This document shows positions 12,045 to 22,841 of a stretch of 64,000 nt of DNA, piece by piece. This DNA comes from Charina bottae (lineage: Eukaryota; Chordata; Lepidosauria; Squamata; Charinaidae): assembly GCA_023362775.1 (NCBI GenBank), contig JALMGJ010000005.1:68857963-68921962 (forward strand), given 5' to 3'. The notes beneath the pieces were generated by a model. That model had not been told where the DNA came from. It made no database searches and saw only the letters and a list, made by a program, of their open reading frames with translations. Each line of letters opens with the position of its first letter. The stretch's first letter is position 1. The position numbers were made by a program, and so were the translations under genes.

Positions 12045-12690
12045 GAGTCCTTGGTGTTCTCTGAGCCTTGTTGTTTTCTTGCAGACGTTTCATTGCTAGG
12101 CTAGGCAACATCTTCAGTGCAAAAAGGGAGTGGGACTTGCTCTCTGTTTATATACCTTGTTTATATACCATGGCTTGTCTTGCCTGTGTTGGTGGGGGTG
12201 TTGTACTCTCCTTGGTAGTTCCTTGATTGGGTTGTTGTTTGCTGCTTGGTTGATTGACTGAGTTAATAGTTCCTTGATTAGGGTCTATTGTGTTGTTCCT
12301 CTGGTACTAATCTTGGTGTTAATCTTTGCCTATCTGGTTGTTGATTGCTGGCAAGGAGGTGTTCTGGTCTTCTGGTCTTCTGGCTTTTCTATTGTCTCTT
12401 ATGAATGGTATGTAAATGTTGTTTACCTCTATGTGTCTGTTGATGGCTGCTTTGTCTGAGTGCCAAGCTTCCAGGAATTCTCTAGCGTTTTTGGATTTGG
12501 CTTGGTTTAAGATGCTCACAGTTTCCCAGTTGAAAGTATGGTTAAGTCTGTCCACATGTTGTGAAATTAAGGAGTTTTCATCGTGTCTTCTGACTGCTAG
12601 TTGGTGTTCGTGGATGCATTCTGCTAGTCTTCTGCCAGTCTGTCCCACATAGTGGCTGTTACAGTCCTTACACTGTATATGTGCTAATGG
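12045..12690 (-). pseudogene. Penelope-like element: GIY-YIG endonuclease and 3' region
   Basis: The minus strand encodes the C-terminal GIY-YIG endonuclease of a Penelope-like retroelement. CKDCNSHYVGQTGRRL includes the YVG part of the catalytic signature; it is followed by HEHQLAVRR, the glutamate-bearing REFLEAWHS and the closing INRHIE. The domain is nearly complete, from about 12690 to 12300. Downstream is the element's 3' untranslated region, with a hammerhead-like motif at 12081-12120 and an end near 12045. The RT domain is absent (5' truncation). Unlike the other PLE tails in the window, this copy has no inverted partner. Confidence 0.85.
12081..12120 (-). ncRNA. Hammerhead-like motif of PLE 3' region
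   Basis: On the minus strand CTGAAGA is followed by a short stem (GTTGC paired with GCAAT) and then GAAACGTC, the order of conserved core elements in minimal hammerhead ribozymes known from Penelope-like elements. One extra base lies between CTGAAGA and the stem, so activity is uncertain. Confidence 0.5.
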
Positions 12691-12935
12691 AAAGATTTAT
12701 AGAAATAATGGGATTTTGGTTTGATATAGAGTAAAGGATTGATTGTGGAAATTGCTGTATATTCTTGCTGTTGAAAGTCGGAAGTCACCTTTGTATGTAA
12801 TCTTCAAGATTCTTTTTTCCTGTGTTCTACACTTCTTTATTTTTTCTTTTTCTTTTTTCTTGTAGTTTTTTTGCTTTTTTGTAGTTTTTATCTTTGTTTC
12901 AAATTTAATAAAACATTCTTATTAAAAAAAAATTA
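12691..12935 (+). mobile_element. L1-type 3'UTR with poly-A
   Basis: The sequence matches, in opposite orientation, the stretch 33560-33810 (for example TTGATTGTGGAAATTGCTGT and the TTTTTTCTTGTAGTTTTT region). It ends in an AATAAAACATTCTTATTAAAAAAAAA tail typical of L1-type LINEs, and its 5' end abuts the PLE fragment directly. Only 3' untranslated sequence is present. Confidence 0.65.
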
Positions 12936-14662
12936 AATCCCAAAGGAAGAACCTTCCATGGGGCTTTGTAAGATTAGACAGCCGATGTAGCCAAGGAAGC
13001 TACGAAGTGGTGGAGATATACTGTATGCAGTTCCAAAACATACACAGAGAAACCTCACTTCAGTAAAGTTTATTAAAAAACACCCAAAATATTCAAAAGC
13101 TTTCAGAGCATGAAATAGAAAAGGAGATGCCTCTTTTACTGAGTAAGAGATCTTTGGGGAAATCTGGAAACTGAGTTTCTACAGTTGTACCACATAGGGT
13201 AGCTGGATGTTTAAATATATCTGGCTGAACCTAGGTTGGGTAATGTTATACTTTCCCTTGCAAACCTCATTGGCAGCTCATGAGTATTCTCCATGAGTCC
13301 TAGGCCTAGAGTAAGAGGAGCAACCAGGTTAGTCACCTTTCCTTCTGAAGGCTTTTTGTTTCAAATATTCCCAGAGTATTATGGGATGCAACTACACGAA
13401 AGCAGCAGCTAAACAACTTGGGAAATGGAAGAACTTCCCTCTCGTGAAGATTCTTTTGAATGTTTCTCTGCCAGCAGTTGCTTAGCAACCAGAGGGGAGC
13501 ACTGGATGAATCAATCAGAGGACCCTTTCCCTGTTGTCCTATATATCTCAGATTCTTTTCCCCATTACGGCTAATAAATATGCTGTTATTGTATAATAAC
13601 TTGCTAAAATAAAATAACATTTCAAACCTATTACAGTTTTGAGGCTATAATTCTATCCTACTTACTGGGGAGTAAGTTCCAATGGACTTAGTATAATTTT
13701 CTTCTGAATGGAAATGGATAGGATAGCATTAATTAAATAATTCATCTTCCTATTTTCATCTGAAAGTATGAATTGCCCTAACTAATGGATTTAAGAAATA
13801 GCACCACCTTCATGGGAAAAACATCCTTTATTCCAATATTTTATGTACAAGTCTCCTTTGATTTTAATCCTACACCTACTTCACTAAAGCCTGACAGGGC
13901 AGTTCTATATAGGTCTTGGAAATAATTCCTATTATTTCTGTAGATCTTACTCCCAGATAAGTGTATATGGCACTGCATCCTAAATCCCACTCATTTTATA
14001 GGGTTTTTATTTCTGATGAGGTTTGTGTTATGTTCCTCTGGGGAGATAGCTATAAATTCCCCGAGTGATGTATCTCACTTTTCTTTTTATTATTTCTAGG
14101 CATTATAATAATAGCTAATGATCATTTGTATATGTATTATCAATCAAGCCTGTTTCTTATCAATAGCTGGATATAACGGTGACTCTGTCAAAATAAAGAA
14201 GATGTGTCTAACATTTGCCAAAAGGCTAGCTCAGCTGATTTTTAATTAGTGAAGTATATATTGGCATTCCATCTGTTTAAAACTAAAATCAATTAAAAAG
14301 TCTATATCTTTCTTAAATGATGGATGCATTTATAACCCTTTTGCCTGTCCTGTTCCTTACAAATACCAGTGTCACAGACTTACGCTATCAATAGACGTAT
14401 TATTTTAAAACTCTATCTTATAAACAGTTTTATACTCTGTGTCCTTTGCTGATTCAGGTATGCTTCTTAATGACCCAGACTTTCTTTTCATGGATCGTTA
14501 CACTGTAGGGCTACCTGTAACAGGCAAATCATAAATGAGGGACCAGACTAAATATTATCCACTGGAAAAGGAATAGCAACTTATTCCAGTATTCCGCCAA
14601 TAAAACCAAATGGACATTCATAACCAGGACAGTGTCACATGATATTGGAAGATGACTGTCTC
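12936..14662. other. No recognised gene
   Basis: About 1.7 kb of AT-rich sequence. The 95-codon open frame at 13333-13620 (minus) shows no recognisable domain and I regard it as chance. Confidence 0.5.
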
Positions 14663-14910
14663 TGTGATGGATTTCGGGCCAGAGGAAGGAGGGAGTACAT
14701 TCCAAGGAGATAAGCATTCTCACAGCCTTGAGAGCCTTGGCCGGCAGACAAAGAGAATTAGAGAAGCCCCACCTTAGAGTTTCTGGGGTATTTACCCTTA
14801 GGTTAGTTAGGATAGGTTTAGTCTGGCAAGATTCTGCTTTATGGTAAGAGCAATAAAGATCTAGAGTTAGAATATCGGCTCAGCGTGCTTCTTTGCTCGA
14901 TCTCCTGACA
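14663..14910 (+). mobile_element. Candidate solo LTR, 248 bp
   Basis: Begins TGTGATGG and ends CTCCTGACA, so it has TG...CA termini. AATAAA lies at 14852-14857 and CTCAGCGTGCTTCTTTG follows it, as in an R-U5 segment. The flanking pentamers are GTCTC and ATCTC (one mismatch). The length equals that of the LTR at 23714-23961, and the last 60 bases resemble that LTR's end when it is read on its sense strand. No internal retroviral or Gypsy coding sequence is next to it. Confidence 0.6.
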
Positions 14911-15084
14911 ATCTCAGAGGAAAAGGTATTCAGTGAGTTTATTTATTTATTTATTCAATTTCAATTTCAATTACTGGGGAAGAGCAGAGGGCATCTATGA
15001 TTTAACACTGCTGTTTATAAATGGAATAAAGCCAAAAGGATGTCTTAACTACTGATGTGCCCAGAGATAAAAGATAAGTTTGAT
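14911..15084. other. ATTT-rich spacer
   Basis: Contains a short ATTT run and CAATTT repeats; nothing else recognised. Confidence 0.5.
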
Positions 15085-18000
15085 ACTGCAAAAATCATCA
15101 TCATCATCATTGGCGATCATTCGTAGCCGAGTAAGATTGTCTTCCAAAGGTAAAATTTTAACGGTGGATCCGTAAGTGGCTATAAAGGCCAATTCTGGAT
15201 CCGCACAACCTCCCACAATGAGGGCATAGGTTTCCGGGTGGGAGACGGTCATGATGAGGGTTTGCCTGACGTGCCTTCCTTTTAGCTCTTTTCTCCTTTT
15301 CGCCCTGTACTCGTGCTTCTTCAAAGTCCATAGCGCCATTAATAAAGGATGACCTCCAATTGAAACGCTCATGAGTTAGGGCTTCCCAGTTCTCAATGCT
15401 GATATTACATTTTTTAAAATTAGCTTTGAGAGTATCTTTGAATCTCTTTTGCTGTCCACCAATATTCCGTTTTCCATTCTTAAGTTGGGAGTAAAGTAGC
15501 TGCTTTGGAAGACGATGGTCAGGCATTCGAACAACATGACCGGTCCAGCGAAGTTGATGTTGGATGATCATTGTTTCAATGCTGGTGGTTTTTGCTTCTT
15601 CTAATACGCTAACATTAGTCCGCCTATCTTCCCAAGTAATTTGCAGAATTTTTCGGAGGCAGCGTTGATGGAATCTTTCAAGAAGTTGGAGGTGGCGTTT
15701 GTAGAGGGTCCATGTTTCACAGGCGTACAGAAGGGTTGGTAGTACAATGGCTTTGTAAACAAGCATTTTGGTCTCCCTGCGAATGTCCCGATCCTCAAAC
15801 ACTCTACGCTTCATTCGGGAGAAAGCTACACTCGCAGAGCTCAGGCGATGCTGAATTTCAGCGTCGATGTCGGCTTTTGTAGATAGATGGCTGCCAAGAT
15901 AAGAAAAGTGATCGACATTTTCTAGTGACACACCTTTAAGCTGGATTGATGGCGCTGCAGAGGGATTGGTTCGAACTTGCTGGTAAAGCACTTTGGTTTT
16001 TTTAATGTTAATTGAGAGGCCGAGTTTTTCATATGCTTCTGCAAAGATGTTTAGGATAGTTTGAAGATCTTCCTCGGAGTGTGCACAGACTACGTTATCA
16101 TCAGCATATTGAAGTTCTATAACAGAAGTTGCAATTACCTTATTTTTTGCTTTCAGCCTACTAAGCTTAAAAAGCTTTCCATCTGTTCGATATATAATTT
16201 CTACACCAGTAGGAAGTTTCTCTTCAACAAGGTGCATAATCATAGCAATGAAGATAGCGAATAAGGTTGGAGCAATAACACATCCCTGTTTAACGCCGGA
16301 TTCCACTTTAAATGGATCGCTTTGAGAGCCATTGTTATTCAGGATTGTTGCCATCATGTCGTCATGGAGTAACCGCAAGATGTTCACAAATTTATCAGGG
16401 CATCCGATTTTCAGAAGGATGGTCCAGAGAGCAGTACGATTTACAGTATCAAAAGCTTTAGTCAGATCAATAAACGCCATGTACAGAGGGCGGTTTTGCT
16501 CCTTGCATTTTTCTTGAAGCTGTCGTGCAGTGAAGATCATATCCACTGTTCCCCTAGAAGGGCGGAAGCCATTTTGCGTTTCAGGGAGGATGTCTTCTGA
16601 TACAGATAGGAGACGGTTTGCAATGATCTTTGCCAGGATTTTGCCTGCTGTGGCTAGAAGGGAGATGCCTCGATAGTTTCCACAGTCTGTTCTATCACCC
16701 TTTTTAAAGAGAGTGATAATTATGGCATCCCTAAAGTCTGCTGGAATCTCCTCCCTCATCCAGATTTTTTCGATGAGCTTATGAAGTTGTTGTGTAAGTT
16801 CAGGCCCGCCTTCTTTAAAGACTTCAGCAGGAATCCCATCAGGTCCACTAGCTTTGTTATTTTTCATTTGTTTAGTGGCTTTACTGACTTCCTCCAAACT
16901 AGGGGGTACTGCAAGCTCATTTCTTATTTGTTTTTGCGGGATTTGCAAGAAGACTTCATCAGCCACAGTAGAGTGACGATTAAGGAGATTGTAGTAATGC
17001 TCTTTCCAGCGCAGTGCAATAGACTCTTTGTCCTTTAGAAGTTTAGCACCATCTACTGAGCGTAAGGGATTTGTACCATGGTTTGTTGGTCCATAGATGG
17101 CCTTTATGGCATTAAAAAAGCCCCGTGCATCATGAGCATCTGCAAAATGTTGGGTTTCTTGGGCTTTCTTTATCCACCATATGTTCTTAAGTTCTCTAGT
17201 TCTTCTTTGGACTTCTGCCTTTGCACTGGCGTAGATTTTTTTCTTAACGGCACAGTTAATATCTTTTTGCCATATCTGGAAGGCTTTCCTTTTCTTGTCA
17301 ATAATATGTTCAATCTCACTATCGTTCTCATCAAACCAGTCCTGATGTCTCTTAGTCTGGTATCCGATAGTTTGTTCACAGGCTGAAATAATAGAAGTCT
17401 TCAATTTAATCCAGTGTTCCTCAACATTTTCAGGAAGTTCCATAGGCAGATGTTCCTTGAGAGTTGATTGAAAGCAAGCTCGTTTAATAGAATCTTGAAG
17501 GGCCAGTGTATTCATTTTACGCCTTGGTTTTCTTCCTTGGAGCCTACGATGAAGGACAATCTTTATGGCCATCGTGGATCGAATTAATCGATGGTCTGTC
17601 CAGCAGTCATCGGTGCTCGTCATGGCTCTGGTGAGAAGTACATCACGGCGATCTCTAGCACAGACAATTACATAATCTAAAAGATGCCAGTGCTTCGACC
17701 GTGGGTGCTTCCATGATGTTTTAAATTTATTTTTCTGGCGAAAGAGTGTGTTAGTAATGACAAGGTTATGCTCTGCACATTTAGTCAGAAGTAAGATTCC
17801 ATTCGTGTTGCTGTTGTCAACTCCTTCTTTCCCAATGATCCCTGGCCACAAATCAAAATCACGCCCAACTCTTGCATTGAAATCGCCCAGGAGGATAATT
17901 TTATCCTCCTTTGGTATCTCTGATAAGATGGTGTCCAGCTGGGTATAAAATTTTTCCTTGATATCCTCATCTGCATCTAGTGTTGGTGCGTAAGCACTTA

Positions 18001-19030
18001 GGATAGTTGCCTGTTGGTTTTTGGCGAGTTTTATTCGCAGAGTTGAGAGTCGTTCGTTAATCCCAGTGGGAACTTCTGACAAGAGCTTCACAAGGTCGTT
18101 TTTGATAGCAAAGCCTACCCCATGTATTCGTCGTTCTTGTTCAGGCAGTCCTTTCCAAAAGAAGGTATAACCTCCTTTTTCTTCCTTCAACTGTCCTTCT
18201 CCTGCTCTTCGAGTTTCTTGGAGTGCTGCTATATCAATATTAAAACGTCTCATCTCCCTTGCAATAATGGCAGTCCTACGTTCAGGTCGTTCACTATCCA
18301 TATTGTCTTGCAGTGTCCATATATTCCATGTTCCAAAATTCATGTGTTTTTTACGACCGCTAGATGGTGACCCCACTGGTCGCGGTAATCCAGTCAGGGA
18401 GAAAATGAGGCAGACTATGTTTAGGGCACCTTTTCTAGCCCCCTCCCCATATGGGGTGAGCAGAGTGGATCCTAAATAGGGCTGCTCAGTCGTGGATACA
18501 GCTGCCGAACTACTCAACTGCCTCGATCCTTGAGTCAGGGCGACTGAATCCGTATCCACCGCCCATGTGCTGGTCCATGACTAGGAGCTTCCGGATTTCA
18601 CAGTCCTGCCCCCGTTGCCATTCGTCAGTCGCCATGGGACTTTTGGTTGTTTTGGGTTTGGTGTGGTTGGAAGACGCCTGTGCGTGAATTTGTTTTATGT
18701 GTGGAGATCGGTGCACAACGATCAGCACACAGCCTTCACAGAAAAAGGCTCTAATCCAATAGCATGGATACCATGACGATTGGTGACCTTTTGTCTGCTG
18801 CAGCCTTCATCCGCCTTCGCAGCCGTTGTAACAATACACCATGTTATCTTCCACCTGTTCTGCCGTTGAGGACTTTCTTGTATCGTTCTTTGTCTGGTTC
18901 CTCCCCCTGGACCTTACCGCCATGGGTGACCCTGCCAGGAGTACATGACTCCCGACGGCTTCGCTCACGGGGTTCATTGGGAGCACACAAGCCCACTCAC
19001 CACAACAAGGTGACGATCCAGCGAGTGATA
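15085..19030 (-). mobile_element. Near full-length RTE-like LINE, about 3.9 kb
   Basis: Minus-strand element. The 5' region (about 19030-18560) holds a block CCTTGTTGTGGTGAGTGGGC that resembles the CCTTGTCGTGGTGAAGGGGC near the start of BovB, which supports an RTE-type relationship. It continues through a long intact ORF to a short 3'UTR and a (TGA)n-type tail at about 15090-15115, the kind of simple 3' repeat used by RTE-like LINEs in place of poly-A. I could not define a target duplication. The clade (possibly RTE-X in Repbase terms) is inferred. Confidence 0.8.
15158..18559 (-). CDS. Endonuclease-reverse transcriptase of RTE-like LINE, intact, 1133 aa
   Basis: A single uninterrupted frame encodes the replication protein of a non-LTR retrotransposon. 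Residues about 74-334 form an apurinic endonuclease: FGTWNI (Asn79), LQETR (Glu115), LLGDFNARVG (Asp226, Asn228) and WTDHRL (Asp322, His323). The reverse transcriptase spans about 560-900: ASGPDGIPAEVF, NYRGISLLATAGKILAK, QNGFRPSRGTVD, motif A FIDLTKAFD (Asp698), motif B GVKQGCVIAPTLF, motif C YADD (Asp820-Asp821), NIKKTKVL and FSYLGS. A C-terminal domain has RHLQLLERFHQRCLRKIL and LRWTGHVVRM. The last 22 residues form a C2H2 finger (Cys1112, Cys1115, His1128, His1132). The first 70 residues have no recognised domain; Met73, just before FGTWN, is an alternative start. All catalytic residues are present, so this copy could still code for an active enzyme. Confidence 0.93.
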   Translation of the reverse strand: MDTDSVALTQGSRQLSSSAAVSTTEQPYLGSTLLTPYGEGARKGALNIVCLIFSLTGLPRPVGSPSSGRKKHMNFGTWNIWTLQDNMDSERPERRTAIIAREMRRFNIDIAALQETRRAGEGQLKEEKGGYTFFWKGLPEQERRIHGVGFAIKNDLVKLLSEVPTGINERLSTLRIKLAKNQQATILSAYAPTLDADEDIKEKFYTQLDTILSEIPKEDKIILLGDFNARVGRDFDLWPGIIGKEGVDNSNTNGILLLTKCAEHNLVITNTLFRQKNKFKTSWKHPRSKHWHLLDYVIVCARDRRDVLLTRAMTSTDDCWTDHRLIRSTMAIKIVLHRRLQGRKPRRKMNTLALQDSIKRACFQSTLKEHLPMELPENVEEHWIKLKTSIISACEQTIGYQTKRHQDWFDENDSEIEHIIDKKRKAFQIWQKDINCAVKKKIYASAKAEVQRRTRELKNIWWIKKAQETQHFADAHDARGFFNAIKAIYGPTNHGTNPLRSVDGAKLLKDKESIALRWKEHYYNLLNRHSTVADEVFLQIPQKQIRNELAVPPSLEEVSKATKQMKNNKASGPDGIPAEVFKEGGPELTQQLHKLIEKIWMREEIPADFRDAIIITLFKKGDRTDCGNYRGISLLATAGKILAKIIANRLLSVSEDILPETQNGFRPSRGTVDMIFTARQLQEKCKEQNRPLYMAFIDLTKAFDTVNRTALWTILLKIGCPDKFVNILRLLHDDMMATILNNNGSQSDPFKVESGVKQGCVIAPTLFAIFIAMIMHLVEEKLPTGVEIIYRTDGKLFKLSRLKAKNKVIATSVIELQYADDNVVCAHSEEDLQTILNIFAEAYEKLGLSINIKKTKVLYQQVRTNPSAAPSIQLKGVSLENVDHFSYLGSHLSTKADIDAEIQHRLSSASVAFSRMKRRVFEDRDIRRETKMLVYKAIVLPTLLYACETWTLYKRHLQLLERFHQRCLRKILQITWEDRRTNVSVLEEAKTTSIETMIIQHQLRWTGHVVRMPDHRLPKQLLYSQLKNGKRNIGGQQKRFKDTLKANFKKCNISIENWEALTHERFNWRSSFINGAMDFEEARVQGEKEKRAKRKARQANPHHDRLPPGNLCPHCGRLCGSRIGLYSHLRIHR

Positions 19031-19049
19031 TGTATACCATTATGTATAC

Positions 19050-19625
19050 CATTGTTACATAGAATGTCATAACCGTGAACCAAGGCAAACATGATGTCAC
19101 AGCAGAAATTTCAAGACTGAACTGGGAATCAATGAACTGAAATGGTCTGGCATGGGTCACTTCACATCAAAGGAGCCTCAGCTCTTGTACTCCAGGCAAG
19201 AAAAATTGTAGAAAAAACACAGTAGCTATCATTATTAACAAAAGGATATCAAAGTTAGTGCTCCGACAGAACCCCAAAAAGTGTTAGAATGATCTCCATT
19301 TGAGTTCAGGGCAAGCCAATCATTTTTACAATGATCCAAGCCAATTCTCCAACCACAGATTCAGAGGAAACAGAAGCTGAATAATTACAGTATATGACAA
19401 CGTTCTCAACTCAAACCACATAAAAGATGACATGCTAATTCTAGGAGACTGGAATGCTAAAGTTGAAAATAAATTAGCAGTTGGAATAATGGGAGAAAAT
19501 AACAGCTTCAGTTTATAAAATAAAGCAAGAGACAGGTTAATAGATTTCTGCCAATAAATTCGAATTTTTAAAATATATAGCTCCTTCCAACGTAAAAGAT
19601 GACTCTGCATATAAGAATCTTGCAT
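19050..19625 (+). pseudogene. Degraded BovB/RTE endonuclease relic
   Basis: The plus strand translates as VNQGKHDVTAEISRLN (compare MNQGKLDVVKHEMTRLN in the BovB copy at 56.7 kb) and later ILGDWNAKVENKLAVGIMG, the Asp/Asn motif of the RTE endonuclease. It ends with RLIDFCQ and a broken TLFQ equivalent. Several stops and frameshifts. It lies directly beside the 5' end of the RTE-like LINE, which may have inserted into or next to it. Confidence 0.75.
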
Positions 19626-22105
19626 GTACAAGCCTTCCATAAATGTCCATGCACCTTATTTTTATACATACATGTGTAAACCCTGAACTGGACTCTGAAG
19701 TGATATAACTTTGTGAGAATTAAACATTACTTTTGAATTTTATGTCCTTCATGTTCTTTTAAATACAGCTTATAAGACTTAACTTTCCCACTGAAGCTGA
19801 TTCTGTTCATCATGTTTAAATGTATGATGCAATAACTTATCCATTGACTAGTTATTCAGGGATGGTAAGGACAAAAAAGGCTTGGGTACAAACACCACTG
19901 ATCCTACATAAATGTAACTTGTTGGTTTATTCTTAGGCAGAAGGGACAAGGAAATATTTTTCATGAAGCATTTATTGTGTTTTGAAATAAATGTGAATTG
20001 ATTAATCTAAGAACCTGTAGAGTCAATATCTTAGATATTGCAAAAAACATTTCATGGCTATATTATATTGATTGAATTAATAAAGTACATCTACTACAAA
20101 CCTTAGAAAAGTGTGTGAAGAGTTGAATGAAGCCTATGGGAATCCACTGAAACCAATGCAAACAGGTGATGAAAGATATACATAGCAAAAAGCCCCAAAC
20201 AACTGGCTAGACAGCATAGCAAGGATAAATAACAAAATCTTCTTGACAGCATTAAAAATAGGTACTGAAGAGAAGTCTCCAGATACCACTATGTTGGTTA
20301 GCCTTAATTTCCATCCCATTTTAATATGACTTGAATCACAGGGATTTCATTTTAGTCTAATCCATGCTGTTGGTTAAAATTATAGAATAGGGGGATGTGT
20401 TACTGTTAATCCAGGAAAACAAATCCAATGGTTTTTGTTGAGTTAATAAACAGCAGTCAAAAATTGATTGATTTGGTTTGCATGTTAGATTGTTATTTAT
20501 ATTGTACCATATCTTGAAAGCATGAGGAACATATTTGGGTGATAGCCACATTCTTCGAAGAATCATTTTATGCAGAAAAAAACTCATAATATATCAATTC
20601 CAAAGGCATATACAGTTTGGCTATGTTGAATTATTACTCTAACAAGTATTAGTATTGAATGCTAGTCAACCAAGTAATAGATAAATCTAATACATTATAA
20701 CAGTATATAACAGGGAAGAATACCTGTTATTACACTACCATATTAGTGACAATATACACTTGAAGTAAATCAAGCCATGTAAGCATATCTCCATGGCAAT
20801 TTCCTAACTTCCTTGTTGGAGGCTGTCCTGCATTTTCAAATATCTTGTACTGTAGGGGTCATTTGCTTCCTAGAAGGTCATATCCTACCAAGGAGAGAAA
20901 AGAAAATGGAGCTTTATAGGGTCAGATGAATAAAAGAAAACAAAATCATAGATAGTTGGAGCAGCAAGTTGTGATCAACTACAGGAAGACAGTCAATTGC
21001 ATCAAGGGCAGAGGCAATGTAAGCAACCATTTAAATTAGGCAAAAGAGTTTTAAGACCTCGGGCTACAGTAATAAAAAAGTGAAGTCTGTGAGCTTCACA
21101 CTATGAGACTTGTGTTCTACAAAGCCTTCCATTATGTAAGGAACATTTCTCTTTAAAAAAGGTAGTCTTGAGGAAAGATGAAGAAAAAGAGTTGCTTGAG
21201 CCTCAGAAAGTCAATGGTAGATAGAAAACAGGATTGCAACTTAGTTCCCAGAAGATTTACAGCTCACATCTAGCAAGTACAGTATGTAAGACGTGTTACT
21301 GAAAAAGATACTGTGGCTCCTAGGAAATAGGAACTGGGAACTGGAAACCATGCTGATTCTGTGCTATTTGCTCTCAGATATATAAAACAACTGAGCCATG
21401 TTGTTTTGTTCAGATAAGTACCTCTGAGGCTGGTCCTAATCTTGCTGGCATAGCTCTAGTACACAGATAACACCTGTAATGGAGAATCATGAGTCAGATA
21501 CTGTAAATGCCATAAATACCTTCCCTGCTAGGATCACTGACTCAAGAGCATCACTGCTAGCTCTGGGAACCAACCCACATAACTTACCTCATCCAGCAAA
21601 TATCCTCATTAAACATTGACATATTATTATGAGACCAAGCTCTGTAAAATTTGAAACCATACTATATAGTTTAACGTTTGAATTAGCTTTGATTTCTTAG
21701 TTTAAGGGCATGATCATCTGATTCTTGTGGCTTTACAGATATTTCTAATCTATCATTTTTAGGAATCACAGCCAATGATATTTGATCAGGGAAGCAGTAG
21801 TTCATTCTCCAACACTCCCTTAGAACATGGAGAGGACTAGTGATTTGTTATCAGGGTTTTTTCGTGATTACCCATGATAAAATGAAATACTGAAGCTTTT
21901 AACAATACCACTGGCTACTTATAAGGGGAGATTTGAAGATGCTCATGCCCAAAATAATAACATCAAATGTCTTATTGGTGGATCAATTATTCCTTCAATG
22001 ACATGTTAAATTTTCAGCCACCCAACCTCAGAAAAATTAGTTTTTTATTTGGGCCTCAGTTTTAAGTAATTTGTTCCACTGGCAAACAGCTTTTATCATT
22101 GAGAA
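19626..22105. other. No recognised gene
   Basis: About 2.5 kb of AT-rich DNA. Short frames (for example 20134-20319 and 20357-20587, minus) have no motif I recognise. Confidence 0.55.
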
Positions 22106-22109
22106 ATTT

Positions 22110-22620
22110 TTCCTAATTTTTTATTTATTTATTTATTTATTGTGCTATTTATACCCCGCCTATCCCCTCCCTAACGGAGGACTCTAGGTGGCTTACATAC
22201 ATATACATATACATTTTTACCATTATACAATGTCACCAACTATAGAGTGTAATTAACCCGCGCACCAGGAGAGGGGGTAAGGGAACCGGGTCTTCTAAGG
22301 CTCTGGACTACAATTCCCAGGATGCCTTGAGCCGGCTGCTGACGTCCTGTTGATGTCACTTCCGGGTCTGTCCTCACCGTCGCCATTCAATCTTTCCTCC
22401 AATCTTTCCTCCGGTGGAACCGGCTCCCGACAGGACGCCAGCAAATTCTCCCACTTAAGGTGGTACCCATTTATCTACTTGCTAAGCTTTCAAACTGTTG
22501 GGTTGACAGGAGCTGGGACAAGCAACGAGAACTCACCTCGAAGCATGGGGTTCAAACTGCCGACCTTCTGATCGGCAGTCTACAGCTCAGCAGTTTAACC
22601 TGCTGCACCACCGCGTCCCT
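22110..22620 (-). mobile_element. Long tRNA-SINE with L2-like 3' end
   Basis: On the minus strand the head reads GGGACGCGGTGGTGCAGCAG with a B-box-like GCAGTTTGAACCCC, then CAACAGTTTGAAAGCTTAGC and a GGTACCACC block shared with the SINEs at 42.3 and 47.1 kb. After about 22440 the body differs from those copies: a GC-rich stretch containing a duplicated AATCTTTCCTCC unit. It ends AGTCCTCCGTTAGG...GGCGGGGTATAAATA plus (AAAT)n, an L2/CR1-type tail. Roughly 500 bp, longer than the other SINEs here. Confidence 0.75.
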
Positions 22621-22841
22621 AATGCCTCAAAGAAGCTAAATTTTGCTTTGTTGCCATTTCCACCCATTTGATCAAACTCTGGAATGAGAGAAAACAAAGC
22701 ATTTTCCTTTTTTTTTTTGCATGACAACTACTCACACTTTTTTTTCCACATGAACTAATTCCAGTCTACAAGTCATATTTGTATTACTGATACTTGGTAT
22801 ATATTTATCTCTTCATCCCATATCCCTTTTTTTATCTATAA

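Noticed and set aside
15049..15372. Separate 107-codon frame overlapping the LINE ORF end
   Set aside because: Alternate-frame shadow that covers the LINE C-terminus and 3' repeat.
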